A DNA stretch of 64,000 bases from Conchocele bisecta (GCA_029237695.1 CM055275.1:4528160-4592159); one strand, 5' to 3'. Numbered from the stretch's first letter, positions 31,501 to 36,077 are shown. A program made the numbers and translations. The notes: generated by a model from the letters alone, not told the origin.

Positions 31501-33836
31501 ATTTTTTGTGCCCACTTGGTAGGCACAGACTGTTCTTTATATAAATTAAATTAGTGTACATAATGTATATTTGTGTCACTATTCCACCAGTTCTAAAGAT
31601 TACGAGTGCCCGCTATACAGATATAGTCATTTAGTAATATTTATTTTACTGATAGTGACGCGCAGTGGTATCAGGCTATTTCATATGCAAATGAGGCATG
31701 ATATTTTTTACTTATTTATACTAATTAAATGTGTCGTTTGAAAAAATAATATTTTCGACAGATTATAAAGTATGATCATTGCACATCAAAATCTAAATAC
31801 AGAAAATAAATATTAATATCCCTTAACGTTTTAAGGAAACGTTATCGCCGCTGATATCAGTGTGGAAATTTATGTATGGTATAAAATGTATAATAATGCC
31901 AATCACTACGTGGGATGATGTCTAATATAAATAACATTTTGTGCCTACTGAGTGGGCATGTACCTTTAACAAGAAAATGTCACACACTAGCCCGTTATTC
32001 TCTACTTCCAGGGCTTTCGTTGACAAGTCTGTCGAGCGAGCAGAGAAGATTAGACTGTTACGTGAAGCGTGCGACGTTCACGCGAAAACATACAAGGACT
32101 GCATGAATGGCAAGGGCATAGATAGACATCTGTTCGCTCTCTATGTGATCAGTAAAGGATTAGATTACGTAAGTTTTCCCTCTCGGTGCCAAACATACTT
32201 GTGGAGAAACAAACAAAATAATCAGCTTTTTCAGCACAAAGTAATGTATCCATCTCTATGGATACATTACTTTGTGCTGAAAAAGCTGATTATTTTGTTT
32301 GTTTCTCCATGTTTAATGGTAACAACATATACTTACGATAAGAAATAAAGAAAATAGCGATAAAAATATCCAAATTTTCATACTACCGGTACTGTATCTG
32401 GCCTATAATGGGGTAAATTCCCAACTTGTAAAAATAAGTTCTACTCGCCCAATGGCAGTTCACACTCCCAAAATATACACTTTTCTGGCAAGAAGTTGTA
32501 ATTAATTGGGCTACACTGTGTCTGCAGCTGACAGGCTCATAGCGAGACTGGCTCTTAGCTCATGAATATTAGGCCCCACCCAAAGTATTAAATAGATCCA
32601 TGATATTCGACAAACGCTACTAACAGAAAACATGTAAATTGCCTGTGTGGTTATATGTGGCCGTTCTAGCACGTTGTGAAATTCACCCAAGACTGACCCT
32701 TGGGAAATTGGTGAAGGTCATTGGTTGGTCATTGGTTTCCAATCGCTGGTGATTATAATTTCAGGATTGTGAGTTTTTGAAGAAGTGTCTTAGCATGCCG
32801 TGGGTGTTATCTACGAGCCAGGCCCCCCAACAACAGATCGTCGCGTCACCCAATTGTGACCTTGAACAGTTCAAGGACCAGGTGAGACTCGTGGCTAATG
32901 TTGAAGTGGCCAAGGACTGATGATGTGGTTCCAGCACATACAACATTGCACGGACATAAAACCCGTCAGTCTGCGAAGGATACGATCATTTTTGTCGCGC
33001 CCTCTCGCTGACAGCGCGATATCGTCGGCACATTGACCCTAACATGGTATTCTATTTATCAAATAGCAATTTAATGCTAGAGGATAGGTAAGCACAACAT
33101 GGTTTTCGTTGAACAGAACGCAACTTTATTACATTACATCATGACCCTGACTTTATTTGCTAACATCATGTGACACCGTTCGACCAACAGAACATCAGCA
33201 AAAATAGTTGTGACCTGGATATGAGCGTCTAGTAAATGCAGCATGTTACAAGTTGTTATTACTTAGATATCAAATTTTGACTATTTCTGGCCGTTATTTG
33301 CCTATTTGCATTTATTTCAAGGTACCATGTAGTGGAAAACACTATTAACTTGGAAAAGTCGCGGGAATACTGGACGAAGGCCGAAAGGCCTCGTCCAGTA
33401 TTCCCGCGAACACTATAAACTTGGAAAAGTCGCGGGAATACTGGACGGAGGCCGAAAGGCCTCGTCCAGTATTCTCGCGACTTTTCCAAGTTCCTGATGA
33501 ATAGAATACCAGGCTGACTGAGTGTCTTTTGACATCAAGTTTATCTGGCTCATCTGGGAAATGGCAAACTTGATACTAACAGACAATATCCGGGTATGCT
33601 CCATATCTTTACTGAACAAACATTACTTTATCCTTTACCAGATCAGCCCGGGAGGGGGATTCGGGCCGGTGTCGGACGACGGGTATGGCGTAGCATACAT
33701 GATTGCCGGCAACTACCGGTTCTACTTCCATGTCTCGTCCAAGAAATCGTCCAAGTGTACCGACTCGACACTGTTCATCAATCAGCTGTTTAGCACGCTT
33801 GATGAGCTGAAGGTGTTGTTCAACGGCGAAAGTTAA
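10..33836 (+). CDS. CPT1: Carnitine O-palmitoyltransferase 1 (CPT1), 3' ten exons (gene overview)
   Basis: Ten exons (10-196, 596-725, 2955-3094, 12741-12940, 23300-23453, 30320-30391, 30776-30936, 32012-32168, 32765-32881, 33642-33836) join in one continuous frame of 504 codons including the stop. CPT1 of the outer mitochondrial membrane moves long-chain acyl groups from CoA to carnitine, the gating step of mitochondrial fatty-acid oxidation. Visible family marks: RVPG region, EHSFADAP with the catalytic His, TYESSMTR and GRTETVRS at the carnitine site, STS in LSTSQ, and [16 protein letters not shown]. That last form, with DDGYGV, fits CPT1 better than CPT2, CROT or CRAT. About the last two thirds of a normal 770-residue CPT1 is present; the N-terminal membrane segments must lie left of the window. 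The linker before WFDKS is shorter than in vertebrates. Exons are GC-rich, introns AT-rich; introns 3 and 4 exceed 9 kb through repeat insertion. Confidence 0.93.
197..489 (+). repeat. Minisatellite copied from the CPT1 exon end and its donor site
   Basis: The exon 3' end, the donor and the first intron bases (GACTCCTCCGAGTCCAAG|GTAACTTGTT) recur as imperfect copies of about 65-70 bp. Donor-like AAG|GTAA or AAAG|TAAC sites lie at 266, 296, 360 and 430, besides the true one at 197; the last copy ends before its donor. Any downstream donor would read in-frame stops (GTAACTTGTTAA), so only the first site keeps the CPT1 frame. Confidence 0.9.
596..725 (+). CDS. CPT1: CPT1 exon
   Basis: Acceptor ATTGCAG ends at 595; donor CAAG|GTTCGT after 725. 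It gives 43 codons plus one base: [18 protein letters not shown] then [20 protein letters not shown]. This aligns with the HIVVYHRGRYFKVWLY segment of CPT1. The donor is weaker than the others but the phase fits the next exon. Confidence 0.9.
747..1990. repeat. Tandem array of about 175-bp units with CCGTC head
   Basis: Starts with a CCGTCCGTGCGTCCGTCCGTC module at about 795-815, then seven or so diverging units containing AACTTAACATCAGAGAAATA, TTCACACATGCATTCCT, CCAAATCCACGACCGTCCAA and AAGGTCAAGGTCA. Lies in a CPT1 intron. A poly-G run at 1990-2026 ends it. No coding sequence seen. Confidence 0.8.
2204..2596. mobile_element. Family A MITE (hAT-like), 393 bp, 5-bp target duplication
   Basis: Begins CAGAGCTCCAGATAAG and ends CTTATCTGGAGCATG, inverted termini, flanked by the direct repeat TCATG (2199-2203 and 2597-2601). 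The interior has CCCAATT repeats in both orientations and an inverted repeat around 2385-2440. No transposase, so non-autonomous. The CAG start suggests the hAT superfamily, although 8-bp duplications are more usual there. Confidence 0.8.
2955..3094 (+). CDS. CPT1: CPT1 exon
   Basis: Acceptor TTTGTAG ends at 2954; donor CTGT|GTAAGT after 3094. The first two bases complete an Asp codon. Encodes [20 protein letters not shown] and then [20 protein letters not shown], matching the LAALTAGxRxPWAxxRxxYF segment of CPT1. Confidence 0.92.
3174..3276. repeat. 24-bp tandem repeat, about four copies
   Basis: Near-perfect units of ACATGCTGAATACACACTAT plus ATAT, head to tail, in intron 3 of the window. 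The short ORFs across it on both strands are repeat artefacts. Confidence 0.9.
3480..5040. repeat. Satellite P: about ten units of 150-185 bp
   Basis: Each unit holds TTGGTTAAGGTTTTTAGTCA, CATACTTGGACAACTTCATC, TCCTAGTGATGTACATCAA and TTTGACCTTGACCTACATTT. The last carries AGGTCAAGGTCA on the minus strand, an overlapping nuclear-receptor half-site pair. The units diverge by several percent and some have duplicated TTGGTTAAGG blocks. Intronic within CPT1; no gene seen. Confidence 0.85.
5041..8295. repeat. Satellite Q (5041-6112 and 7950-8295), split by a transposon
   Basis: Units of about 120-190 bp with CACGCACCTACGTCCAAGG, TCAAGGTCACAGTTGAAGG, AGGTCAAAGGTCAAACC, TATTGAAATTCCCTTCCGC and GATGCATGGATTATCAAATG. 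Eight units have a perfect AGGTCAAAGGTCA (5083, 5241, 5349, 5787, 5953, 6061, 8061, 8219); two more are imperfect near 5508 and 5669. The unit interrupted at 6112 resumes at 7950 after a family A element. ORFs here are periodic and non-genic. Confidence 0.88.
6113..7949. mobile_element. Family A element, 1837 bp, inserted in satellite Q
   Basis: Termini CAGAGGTCCAGATAAGG and CCTTATCTGGAGCCCTG are inverted with two mismatches. The direct repeat TACAC flanks it (6108-6112 and 7950-7954), and the uninterrupted satellite unit reads CTTCTACACCGATGC, so the empty site can be rebuilt by eye. The outer few hundred bases match the 393-bp MITE at 2204 in style (CCCAATTGAAA repeats). The central part, about 6300-7440, is not found in the shorter copies, has GC closer to coding DNA and holds only ORFs under 97 codons; I recognise no transposase in it. 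Confidence 0.85.
8300..9700. other. CPT1 intron sequence, no gene recognised
   Basis: A short satellite P remnant (TTGGTTAATGTTTTTAGTC) is seen at 8430-8470. The remainder looks mostly unique. An inverted copy of a TACCGTATTTCGCTGTGTA module occurs at about 9680-9697 and its partner at about 3285-3305, probably ends of an unnamed element. The ORFs at 8432 and 9174 lack recognisable domains. Confidence 0.5.
9760..10740. repeat. Tandem modules with GTCCGGAGCATAACTCGA
   Basis: Four or so units of about 170-180 bp with TTGTCCGGAGCATAACTCGA, CACCCTTTGGAATATTTTCA, TGAAACTTCACACATGCATA and TTAGTTATCTCCCTTTTTTG. The stretches at 9765 and 10185 carry a TTGTATCCCCCGGAC head. The same family recurs at 12075-12390 and, in part, at 11310-11400. 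I associate this modular family with bivalve introns. No genes. Confidence 0.8.
10740..11310. other. Low-complexity intron segment with a perfect 29-bp hairpin
   Basis: T- and A-rich stretch at 11010-11100, then an inverted repeat with arms 11161-11189 and 11196-11224 (CAATTATTGACTAGTGAGCC outward) around a 6-bp loop, perfect over 29 bp. No coding sequence seen. Confidence 0.75.
11398..12440. repeat. CCGTCCGTC-headed repeat modules
   Basis: Begins GCCCCACCACGATAGTGGAG, then runs of CCGTC at 11440-11490 and 11625-11648, then two 170-bp units (AACTTTAACGCTCAGGTAAA, CAAGCCCAGGGTCAAGGTCA) and a tail CATCCGTGTTCTATGAACAC. From 12075 come two more GTCCGGAGCATAACTCG units. A related GCCCCAGCACAATAGTAGAT head with the same ATGAACATATTTTCTAGTT tail lies at 36078-36383. 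Confidence 0.75.
12741..12940 (+). CDS. CPT1: CPT1 catalytic-histidine exon
   Basis: Acceptor TATTGCAG ends at 12740; donor GAAGA|GTAAGT after 12940. The 66 codons plus two bases contain [20 protein letters not shown] followed by [18 protein letters not shown]. The His of EHS, codon 12882-12884, is the general base of the carnitine/choline acyltransferase family. Strongly GC-biased third positions compared with the flanking introns. Confidence 0.95.
12990..13295. mobile_element. Family E MITE (TA-flanked)
   Basis: Ends TAGCCTATTTCATCACCAAC and GATGAAATCGGCTT approximate the inverted family termini AGCCGATTTCACCAA. Inside are AAGTATACTTTG blocks near both ends and a central palindrome (TTACATTATCACAGCCATTT, then its complement) at about 13098-13145. 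It starts only 49 bp after the catalytic-exon donor. TA at the edges suggests a Tc1/mariner-type relic. Confidence 0.75.
13438..13480 (+). pseudogene. Duplicated 3' tail of the CPT1 catalytic exon, with donor
   Basis: Reads [14 protein letters not shown] in the CPT1 frame and is followed by GTAAGT. The real exon ends [19 protein letters not shown]. Upstream the similarity stops at an in-frame stop (TAATGG), and there is no acceptor or N-terminal part. It is a decayed partial exon duplication about 540 bp downstream of the original. Confidence 0.75.
13530..13800. repeat. Inverted repeat with tandem ATCCTGA/TTGCAGAAACATG motifs
   Basis: GGATATATCCTGAAATCAGG palindrome followed by two facing arms containing CACCCCCAAATGCATAAT and ATATGCATTTGTGGGTGCAG. 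The arms span about 13610-13700 and 13690-13785. Foldback or MITE-like; ORFs on both strands are mirror artefacts. Confidence 0.65.
13950..14280. repeat. Fragments of families L and A
   Basis: TTTGCGACCAGTGTAGATCT through CACTGTTTGCCATTCCG (about 13958-14035) is part of family L. At 14226-14275 GAACTCCAGATAAG and TATTCCATACTTTGAA are a short family A terminal fragment. No gene. Confidence 0.6.
14295..15095. repeat. CCGTC-headed repeat with tandem units
   Basis: Two units of CATATTCATATCAACATGGG type (14390-14640), then a TTTTATGCCACCGG head, two units carrying TTTATGTGGCTAAAAATC, CCGTCCGTC runs at 14795-14812 and 14985-15010, and the tail CGCGTTCGACAGACGCATTT at 15070-15090. The same head and tail make a short copy at 59475-59640. 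Confidence 0.75.
15096..17143. repeat. Family G repeat, 4 tandem units of 410-443 bp with ATGGCCGCC motifs
   Basis: Starts TTAGCTCACCTGAGCGAAGC and ends CAGGTGAGCGAATTAGGGCC then CCCTCTTGTTT, which I recognise as a common bivalve repeat frame. Inside, units starting near 15301, 15742, 16185 and 16614 carry AACTTGGTAGGAATGATCGA, GGGGTCAAATTTTATTTTTG and CCAAGATGGCCGCC. The 60-residue ORFs repeated at 15940 and 16369 are the same unit and are not genes. Confidence 0.85.
17160..17470 (+). mobile_element. Family H SINE-like copy, 5' truncated
   Basis: GGGGCCAAGTGACTTTGGTG, ATGGACCTGGCACCAGG, TCTAATTTCAGGGCTGAATA and the 3' part CCTTAGCTGTTGATAGGACA then TTAAACACCAATAAATTAAA. A partial second 3' end follows at 17410-17460. 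Longer copies at 44600, 45880 and 59950. Confidence 0.7.
17480..18440. other. Intron sequence with two decayed GTCTCGTCGAGA-type hairpins
   Basis: GACCCGTCTCGTCGAGATGG then TTCAAATGAGTGGTAACAAC at 17797-17840 resembles the clean hairpin at 41215-41270. A second, further decayed copy (TGATTTGAACCGTCTCCAG) is at 18220-18240. No gene recognised; ORFs 17484 and 17819 show no domain. Confidence 0.5.
18440..18625. mobile_element. Family L MITE, left part
   Basis: GGGGCTTAAGGGTTTTGTGA and CCAGTGTAGATCCAGATCAG at the left; TACACTGGTCACGAATCCCA at the right are inverted termini. Family A copy 18626-18982 abuts it inside its right terminal region (AATTTCTCTAGTC), indicating nested insertion. Confidence 0.65.
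18626..18982. mobile_element. Family A MITE with internal hairpin
   Basis: Termini CAGAGCTCCAGATAAG and CTTATCTGGAGCTCTG are perfect inverted repeats of 16 bp. A central hairpin (CACTTATTTGAGCTGCAAAA and its complement, about 18773-18840) makes the element foldable. No clear target duplication (TAGTC left, AACTA right). Confidence 0.8.
18990..19750. other. CPT1 intron sequence, nothing recognised
   Basis: AT-rich with no repeat family seen elsewhere in the window, except the pair GAATTTTCTGGCTGGAA at about 19110 and CAGCCAGAAAATTCAGG at about 19360, which form an inverted pair about 250 bp apart and may be element ends. No coding potential. Confidence 0.45.
19755..20090. mobile_element. Family C palindromic MITE and adjoining repeat
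   Basis: Core palindrome TTGGCAGCACTTTAGAATCA / TGATTCTAAAATGCTGCCAA at 19840-19900 with CATTTCCAATGGAAATG at the centre, flanked by GTCGTCTGCTG and CAACAGACGAC arms. The next 115 bp (AAGTACTTTGGTTCTCAGAT to TTCACCACATGAT) recur at 23508-23625. Confidence 0.7.
20091..20594. mobile_element. Family F MITE (TA-flanked), 504 bp
   Basis: TAAAGGTACCTGCCCACTCA at the left and CTGAGTGGTCGTGTACCTTTA at the right (inverted). Shared interior: AAAGTTACGAGTGCCCGCTA, TACTAATTATATGCATCACC, GGTTATCGCCCCTGATATCA. Copies at 31506-31968 and, inverted, 34175-34602. Non-coding. Confidence 0.8.
21052..21286. mobile_element. Family D/C chimera, partial
   Basis: TTAACCCTTTCAACATCACA, then GATCCAGATGAGCCGGCTCG and CATCAGGATCTGCACTTTTT resemble the family D copy at 50563. 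The right part (TTTCCATTGGAAATGG) resembles family C. No closing TTAA pairing identified. Confidence 0.55.
21287..21500. mobile_element. Family C MITE, TTAA-flanked (piggyBac-like)
   Basis: TTAACCCTTAGAAGGCGGGA at the left and CAGTAAGGGTTAA at the right, so TTAA borders with inverted CCCTTA ends. Core: ATGATTTGGCAGCATTTTAG, CATTTCCATTGGAAATG and its complement arm. Arms carry CGTCTGCTGTTG and CAGCAGACGAC. TTAA plus CCCT termini fit piggyBac-type MITEs. Confidence 0.8.
21510..22225. other. CPT1 intron sequence, nothing recognised
   Basis: No repeat family seen elsewhere in the window. Minus ORFs at 21756 and 21941 and plus ORF at 22098 have no recognisable domain and no supporting splice structure that I can identify. 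Confidence 0.4.
22228..22475. mobile_element. Family C MITE (rearranged)
   Basis: AAACATGCTTTGACAGCACT occurs twice (22298, 22330), then CATTTCCATTGGAAATG, then AGTGCTGTCAAACCATGTTT. Right arm ends CAGCAGACGACAATTGTTGT and GCGGTCTAACGATTAA. It is the inverse orientation of copy 27851-28080, which has the matching GACCGCTACTCACAACAATT. Confidence 0.75.
22640..22990. repeat. Two-unit repeat with CGGTATACATGTTTATC
   Basis: A hairpin GTGTGCC(G)nGGCACAC head at 22650-22678, then two 140-bp units with CTTGTCCATGCAATAACT, GATTGTAACCAAATTCGGTA and TTATCTCCCCTTGGC. A similar block is at 28610-29010. Non-coding. Confidence 0.7.
23300..23453 (+). CDS. CPT1: CPT1 exon
   Basis: Acceptor GTTTTCAAG ends at 23299; donor ACAG|GTAGAT after 23453. 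The first base completes a Glu codon. Encodes [20 protein letters not shown] and [20 protein letters not shown], matching the HCKG...PxRLQWDIPxECQEVIExS segment of CPT1. Confidence 0.9.
23508..24640. other. CPT1 intron, one repeat copy, otherwise unrecognised
   Basis: 23508-23625 is the second copy of the AAGTACTTTGGTTCTCAGAT repeat (first at 19979). The remainder has no visible gene. A palindromic pair GATTCCGCTGGCGATCGCCA (24597) and CAGCGGAATCC (24707) encloses a poly-T run (24655-24682): a small inverted-repeat element. Confidence 0.5.
24846..25985. repeat. Family G repeat, second copy with internal insertions
   Basis: Starts TTTAGCTCACCTGAGCCAAA, has CCAAGATGGCCGCC at 24980 and AACGAAACTTGGCAGGAATG, and ends GTCAGGTGAGCGACTCGGGG. 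Interrupted by AT-rich sequence including a perfect 35-bp hairpin with arms 25432-25466 and 25471-25505 (TGACCCTGGATGTACAGAAC outward). Confidence 0.8.
26443..26822. mobile_element. Family B element: long hairpin plus 200-bp body
   Basis: TATAGGAATGAATGGCCTTT starts a foldback whose core GTCGCGGGAATACTGGACGA / TCGTCCAGTATTCCCGCGAC meets at GGCCGGAAGGCC. Both arms run to GGCCATTCATTCC. The body has AAAATGTGTTCATTTTCC, ACGGAAAGTAGTTTGGCGTG, TACGGGCCAATCAAATGTTA and ends TTTGTGCTGGAATTATA. Copies at 34770 and 36431 have the reverse order. Confidence 0.8.
26830..27592. other. CPT1 intron with an inverted GAAATCGACGGCC pair
   Basis: GTTGAAATCGACGGCCTCCT at 26856-26875 and GGGGCCGTCGATTTTGACG at 27163-27182 are facing termini, perhaps of a 330-bp element. 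The remainder, including TCTGCTCTCGTCTATC duplicated at 27344-27372, has no gene. Confidence 0.45.
27593..27800. mobile_element. Family E MITE, 3' truncated
   Basis: TAGCCCATTTCTCCAACATT start, AAGTATACTTTGAGGGAG block, then central palindrome TTACATTATCACAGCCAAAA / GCTGTGATAATGTAATAAA at 27740-27778. The right AAGTATACTTTGCAA end is missing. Confidence 0.7.
27851..28080. mobile_element. Family C MITE, TTAA-flanked
   Basis: TTAACCCTTAGACCGCTACT left, GCGGTCTATGGGTTAA right. The central palindrome has lost part of one arm (ACATGGTTTGACAGTGGAAA), followed by AGTGCTGTCAAAGCATGTTC twice. CGTCTGCTGTTG and CAGCAGACGAC arms are present. Confidence 0.8.
28440..29010. repeat. Poly-A tract and CATGTTTATTACGAC repeat block
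   Basis: A-rich run at 28471-28537, then units with AAAACTAGAGTTGTACTTGA, TTCGGTTTCATGTTTATTAC and TTATCTCCCCTTGGTGGTCA related to 22640-22990. A GCATACGCAGCC palindrome at 28890-28905. No gene. Confidence 0.65.
29010..29218. mobile_element. Family A fragment (reverse orientation)
   Basis: Reverse complement of the left half of copy 2204-2596: CTTGGCATTTCATTAAAATT, GTCTGTTTATTGTTTTATGT, TTCAATTGGGTTTTTGGCAA and TTTACGCAA. The terminal CTTATCTGGAG is missing. Confidence 0.75.
29220..30300. other. CPT1 intron, AT-rich, no gene
   Basis: Two facing segments (TAATTTGCCCTACTTTCTAAG at about 29727, and CTTAGAATGTAGGGCGAATT at about 30102) are an inverted pair about 400 bp apart, perhaps element ends. 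A further similar piece, TTTAAAGAAAGTAGCGCGAA, lies near 31348. Confidence 0.4.
30320..30391 (+). CDS. CPT1: CPT1 exon (24 codons)
   Basis: Acceptor CGTTTCAG ends at 30319; donor CAAG|GTAAGC after 30391. Encodes [19 protein letters not shown] then VKTCK, matching [20 protein letters not shown] plus KKCR of CPT1. Phase 0 on both sides. Its small size fits the family exon structure. Confidence 0.92.
30423..30730. mobile_element. Family A terminal fragment and family L MITE
   Basis: CAGAGCTCCAGATAAGG at 30424 is an isolated family A left end. Then 30525-30725 is family L: CGACTAGTGTAGGGCCAGAT at the left and TACGCTGGTCGCAAAACCCA then TGAGCCCCATTTCTCC at the right. The L copy ends about 50 bp before the next exon. 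Confidence 0.7.
30776..30936 (+). CDS. CPT1: CPT1 exon (carnitine-binding region)
   Basis: Acceptor CCCCCAG ends at 30775; donor TCAG|GTAATT after 30936. Encodes [20 protein letters not shown], then [20 protein letters not shown]. By analogy with carnitine acetyltransferase, the Tyr and Ser of TYES and the Thr of TETVR contact the carnitine carboxylate. Ends in a split Arg codon. Confidence 0.95.
31506..31968. mobile_element. Family F MITE next to a CPT1 acceptor
   Basis: TTGTGCCCACTTGGTAGGCA left, CCTACTGAGTGGGCATGTAC then CTTTAA right; interior as in 20091-20594. The right end lies 43 bp before the exon at 32012, so branch point and polypyrimidine tract lie in or beside it. Confidence 0.75.
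32012..32168 (+). CDS. CPT1: CPT1 exon
   Basis: Acceptor CTTCCAG ends at 32011; donor TTAC|GTAAGT after 32168. Completes Arg, then [20 protein letters not shown] and [20 protein letters not shown]. This matches GSGIDRHLFCLYVVSKYL of CPT1. Confidence 0.94.
32202..32309. repeat. Perfect 52-bp hairpin just after a CPT1 donor
   Basis: Arms 32202-32253 and 32258-32309 are exact reverse complements (TGGAGAAACAAACAAAATAA outward, ATGTATCCAT inward) with a 4-bp loop CTCT. It starts 33 bp after the donor at 32169. Followed by GGTAACAACATATACTTACG and AGAAATAAAG, as next to other hairpins (17835, 41260). Confidence 0.95.
32765..32881 (+). CDS. CPT1: CPT1 exon with STS motif
   Basis: Acceptor AATTTCAG ends at 32764; donor CCAG|GTGAGA after 32881. 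Encodes [20 protein letters not shown] then [19 protein letters not shown]. The Ser-Thr-Ser in LSTSQ and PQQQ are conserved through carnitine acyltransferases. Confidence 0.95.
32890..33340. other. CPT1 last intron, left part, nothing recognised
   Basis: No repeat family identified except a short GACCCTAACATGGTATTCTA stretch. TGTCGCGCCCTCTCGCTGACAG at 32994 resembles TTGTCGCACCCGCTTGCGGA at 37180, suggesting an unnamed dispersed repeat. Confidence 0.4.
33345..33494. repeat. Two family B hairpin cores in tandem
   Basis: Two successive hairpins (AACTTGGAAAAGTCGCGGGA / TCCCGCGA...), centres at GGCCGAAAGGCC near 33387 and 33459. The first has lost the outer part of its right arm. No family B body is attached. 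Confidence 0.85.
33642..33836 (+). CDS. CPT1: CPT1 terminal exon and stop
   Basis: Acceptor TTTACCAG ends at 33641. Encodes [20 protein letters not shown] and [20 protein letters not shown], ending LKVLFNGES and TAA at 33834-33836. GGGFGPVxDDGYGV is the CPT1-type form of the C-terminal motif. The tail is a little shorter than vertebrate CPT1A. Confidence 0.95.
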   Translation: MSPGGGFGPVSDDGYGVAYMIAGNYRFYFHVSSKKSSKCTDSTLFINQLFSTLDELKVLFNGES

Positions 33837-34768
33837 TGCTTATATACTTAGATATTTTCTAAGTTTGATGACGAAATGTGAGATACGTACCTTTACGACA
33901 AAACTTAATGCTTGTATTACATAGATATGTACTATGTTTGATGACAAAATGTAAAGAGACAGGTATGTACCAAGTTTGACTACGAAAGGTAATGCTTGTA
34001 TACTTAGATATGTACCAAGTTTGATGACGAAATGTAAGAATAGTACCAAGTTTGATGGCGAACGTTTTTGCATTTTGATATGATATATGTTGAAAGTTAA
34101 TGCTTGTAAATGTACATTTGCACCAATGTTTCATGGCGGATGTTTTAGCATTTTCCATCACACATTTGGACAGCTTTAAAGGTACATGCCCACTTTGTAG
34201 CCACAAACTGTTCTTTTATTCAGAGACGTCATCGGAGACATTTTCTGGCAAAGTAAACATTCATTCACCACTACCCCACCACATTGCTTGGCATTATTAT
34301 ACATTTTATATCAGACGTAAATTTCCACACTGATATCAGGGGCGATAACCGTGTTGCCTTAAAATGTTAACGGACATTACTATTTATTCTCTATATTTAT
34401 GTTTTGATCATACTTCATAATCTGTTATAATAGTGGGTTTTTTTTCAGGTGACACATTTAATTAGTATAAATAATTAAAAAATATCATGCCTACTTTGCA
34501 TATGAAAATAGCCCGATACCACCGCAAGTCACTATGAGTAAAGTAAATGTTACTAAATGATTATATCTGTATAGTGGGCACTCGTAATGGGCACATGTAC
34601 CATGGCAATTGTTTGATGGCAGAGGTTAAGGTATATACACTTTGATATGTCTATGTTTGATGGCAAAAGTTAATGCATGATTAGTTAACAAATGTTTGAT
34701 GACTAAAGTTCTTGCACTTAGATATGTACCAAGTTTGGTGGCAAAAGATATGCATGCACATATTATTG
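33822..34768. repeat. 55-65 bp tandem repeat starting at the CPT1 stop codon
   Basis: GGCGAAAGTTAATGCTT, TATACTTAGATATGTACCAA, GTTTGATGACGAAATG recur at about 33822, 33893, 33983, 34089, then, after the family F insertion at 34175-34602, at 34612-34760. The first unit includes the last coding codons and the TAA. Weaker remnants (GGCAAAACTTAATGCAT, GATGGCGACAGTTAATGCAT) reach 35560. Probably 3' UTR. Confidence 0.75.
34175..34602. mobile_element. Family F MITE, inverted copy
   Basis: TTTAAAGGTACATGCCCACT left, TAATGGGCACATGTACCAT right; interior in reverse order compared with 20091-20594 (GATATCAGGGGCGATAACCG, ATAGTGGGCACTCGTAATGG). Interrupts the stop-codon tandem repeat. Confidence 0.75.
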
Positions 34769-34769
34769 A

Positions 34770-35100
34770 ATAATTCCAGCACAAAAACATTTACACAATT
34801 CCCTAACATTTGATTGGCCCGTAGCAAGTCTCTGTCCAAAATTTATATCCCAGTAAACTCCCACGCCGAACTACTTTCCGTAACACGTGAGGCGCAGTTA
34901 AAATAATTCTTAAGAAAAGGGAAAATAAACTCATTTTCTTGATGAATTTATTTCAAATGCTGGAATTATAAGGAATGAATGGCCTTTTTGTGGAATTTAT
35001 CGGGGATATAAACTTGGAAAAGTCGCGGGAATACTGGACGAGGCCTTCCGGCCTTCGTCCAGTATTCCCGCGACTTTTCCAAGCCATTCATTCCTATAAT
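34770..35100. mobile_element. Family B element, full length
   Basis: ATAATTCCAGCACAAAAACA start, body with TTGATTGGCCCGTAGCAAGT and ACTACTTTCCGTAACACGTG, then AATGCTGGAATTATAAGGAA and the long hairpin with centre GGCCTTCCGGCC, ending CCATTCATTCCTATAAT. The right arm lacks the TTTATCCCCGATAAATTC part. Confidence 0.8.
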
Positions 35101-36075
35101 GAATACTCATGCACATATTATTGATTGAATACTCATCGACATACAGCAGTATGTACTAGAGATGTACTATTTGTGCAGGCATTACCAAATATTTGCTTGC
35201 AGACTTAGATGGCAAAACTTAATGCATTATGCATTAAATTTTCCCATCCAAGTCTGCAAGCAAATATTTGTTTTCTGATATTTAGAAGTTTTGACAAAGT
35301 TAGGCACATTTGAATTTGTGCTTCTATGAATGCTAATTAACATGTGTTGGTATGTATGATGGCTAAACTGAAATCATTCACACTTAGATAAGTAATGATA
35401 TGTACTATATTTGCATACATTATCATTTTCAATCAAACACTTTATTTGATTGGTTAGTTGAGTATGTATGTTCCAGTATGTGGCGGCAAATATTTGATGG
35501 CGACAGTTAATGCATGCACATGTAGATTGGTAAAGCACTCGTTGATGGCAAAAGTTAAAGCAATATAGGTAGAGGAAAATACGTGCAGTTAAGAACATTA
35601 TGTTTCTTTGAAGTCCGTTTAACGGTAAGTGTTCCGTTTAACGGTAAGTGTTCCGAAGTGTTCCGTTTAACGGTAAGTGTTCAAGACTACATTGTTGTAA
35701 GAATTTGCATGTGGGTGAGAAGTGGTAAAAATGTTTGTGAAAAGTATTATTTTATTGTCAACTTTAAATGGCCATTTAATGGCTTAATATTTGCAATGTA
35801 GTTCATGAATTTAGCATAAAAAGGTGTAGCAAGTTTGCATATGAGAGGGTTATGTTATGTATTCATGGGAAAATCATTTTAATACAATTAATGGTTTGTA
35901 CATGTATGTATGTATGAAACGTTATTTAACAGCAAAATTAGACATTTTAATAAAATTGATGAATTTATTTAATAACCAAATCTAGACATTTTTATCAAGT
36001 GATGAATGTGTTCATGCATCCATGTAGTTATTTTACATATGGTAGATGTTTAATCAACTGATCTTTATTTTATTA
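35100..36075. other. Intergenic, with one hairpin and a 19-bp repeat
   Basis: Inverted repeat AATATTTGCTTGCAGACTTA / AAGTCTGCAAGCAAATATT at 35189-35269. Three copies of TGTTCCGTTTAACGGTAAG at about 35618-35680, each containing a donor-like GGTAAGTG. No gene seen. Confidence 0.6.
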
Positions 36076-36077
36076 TG

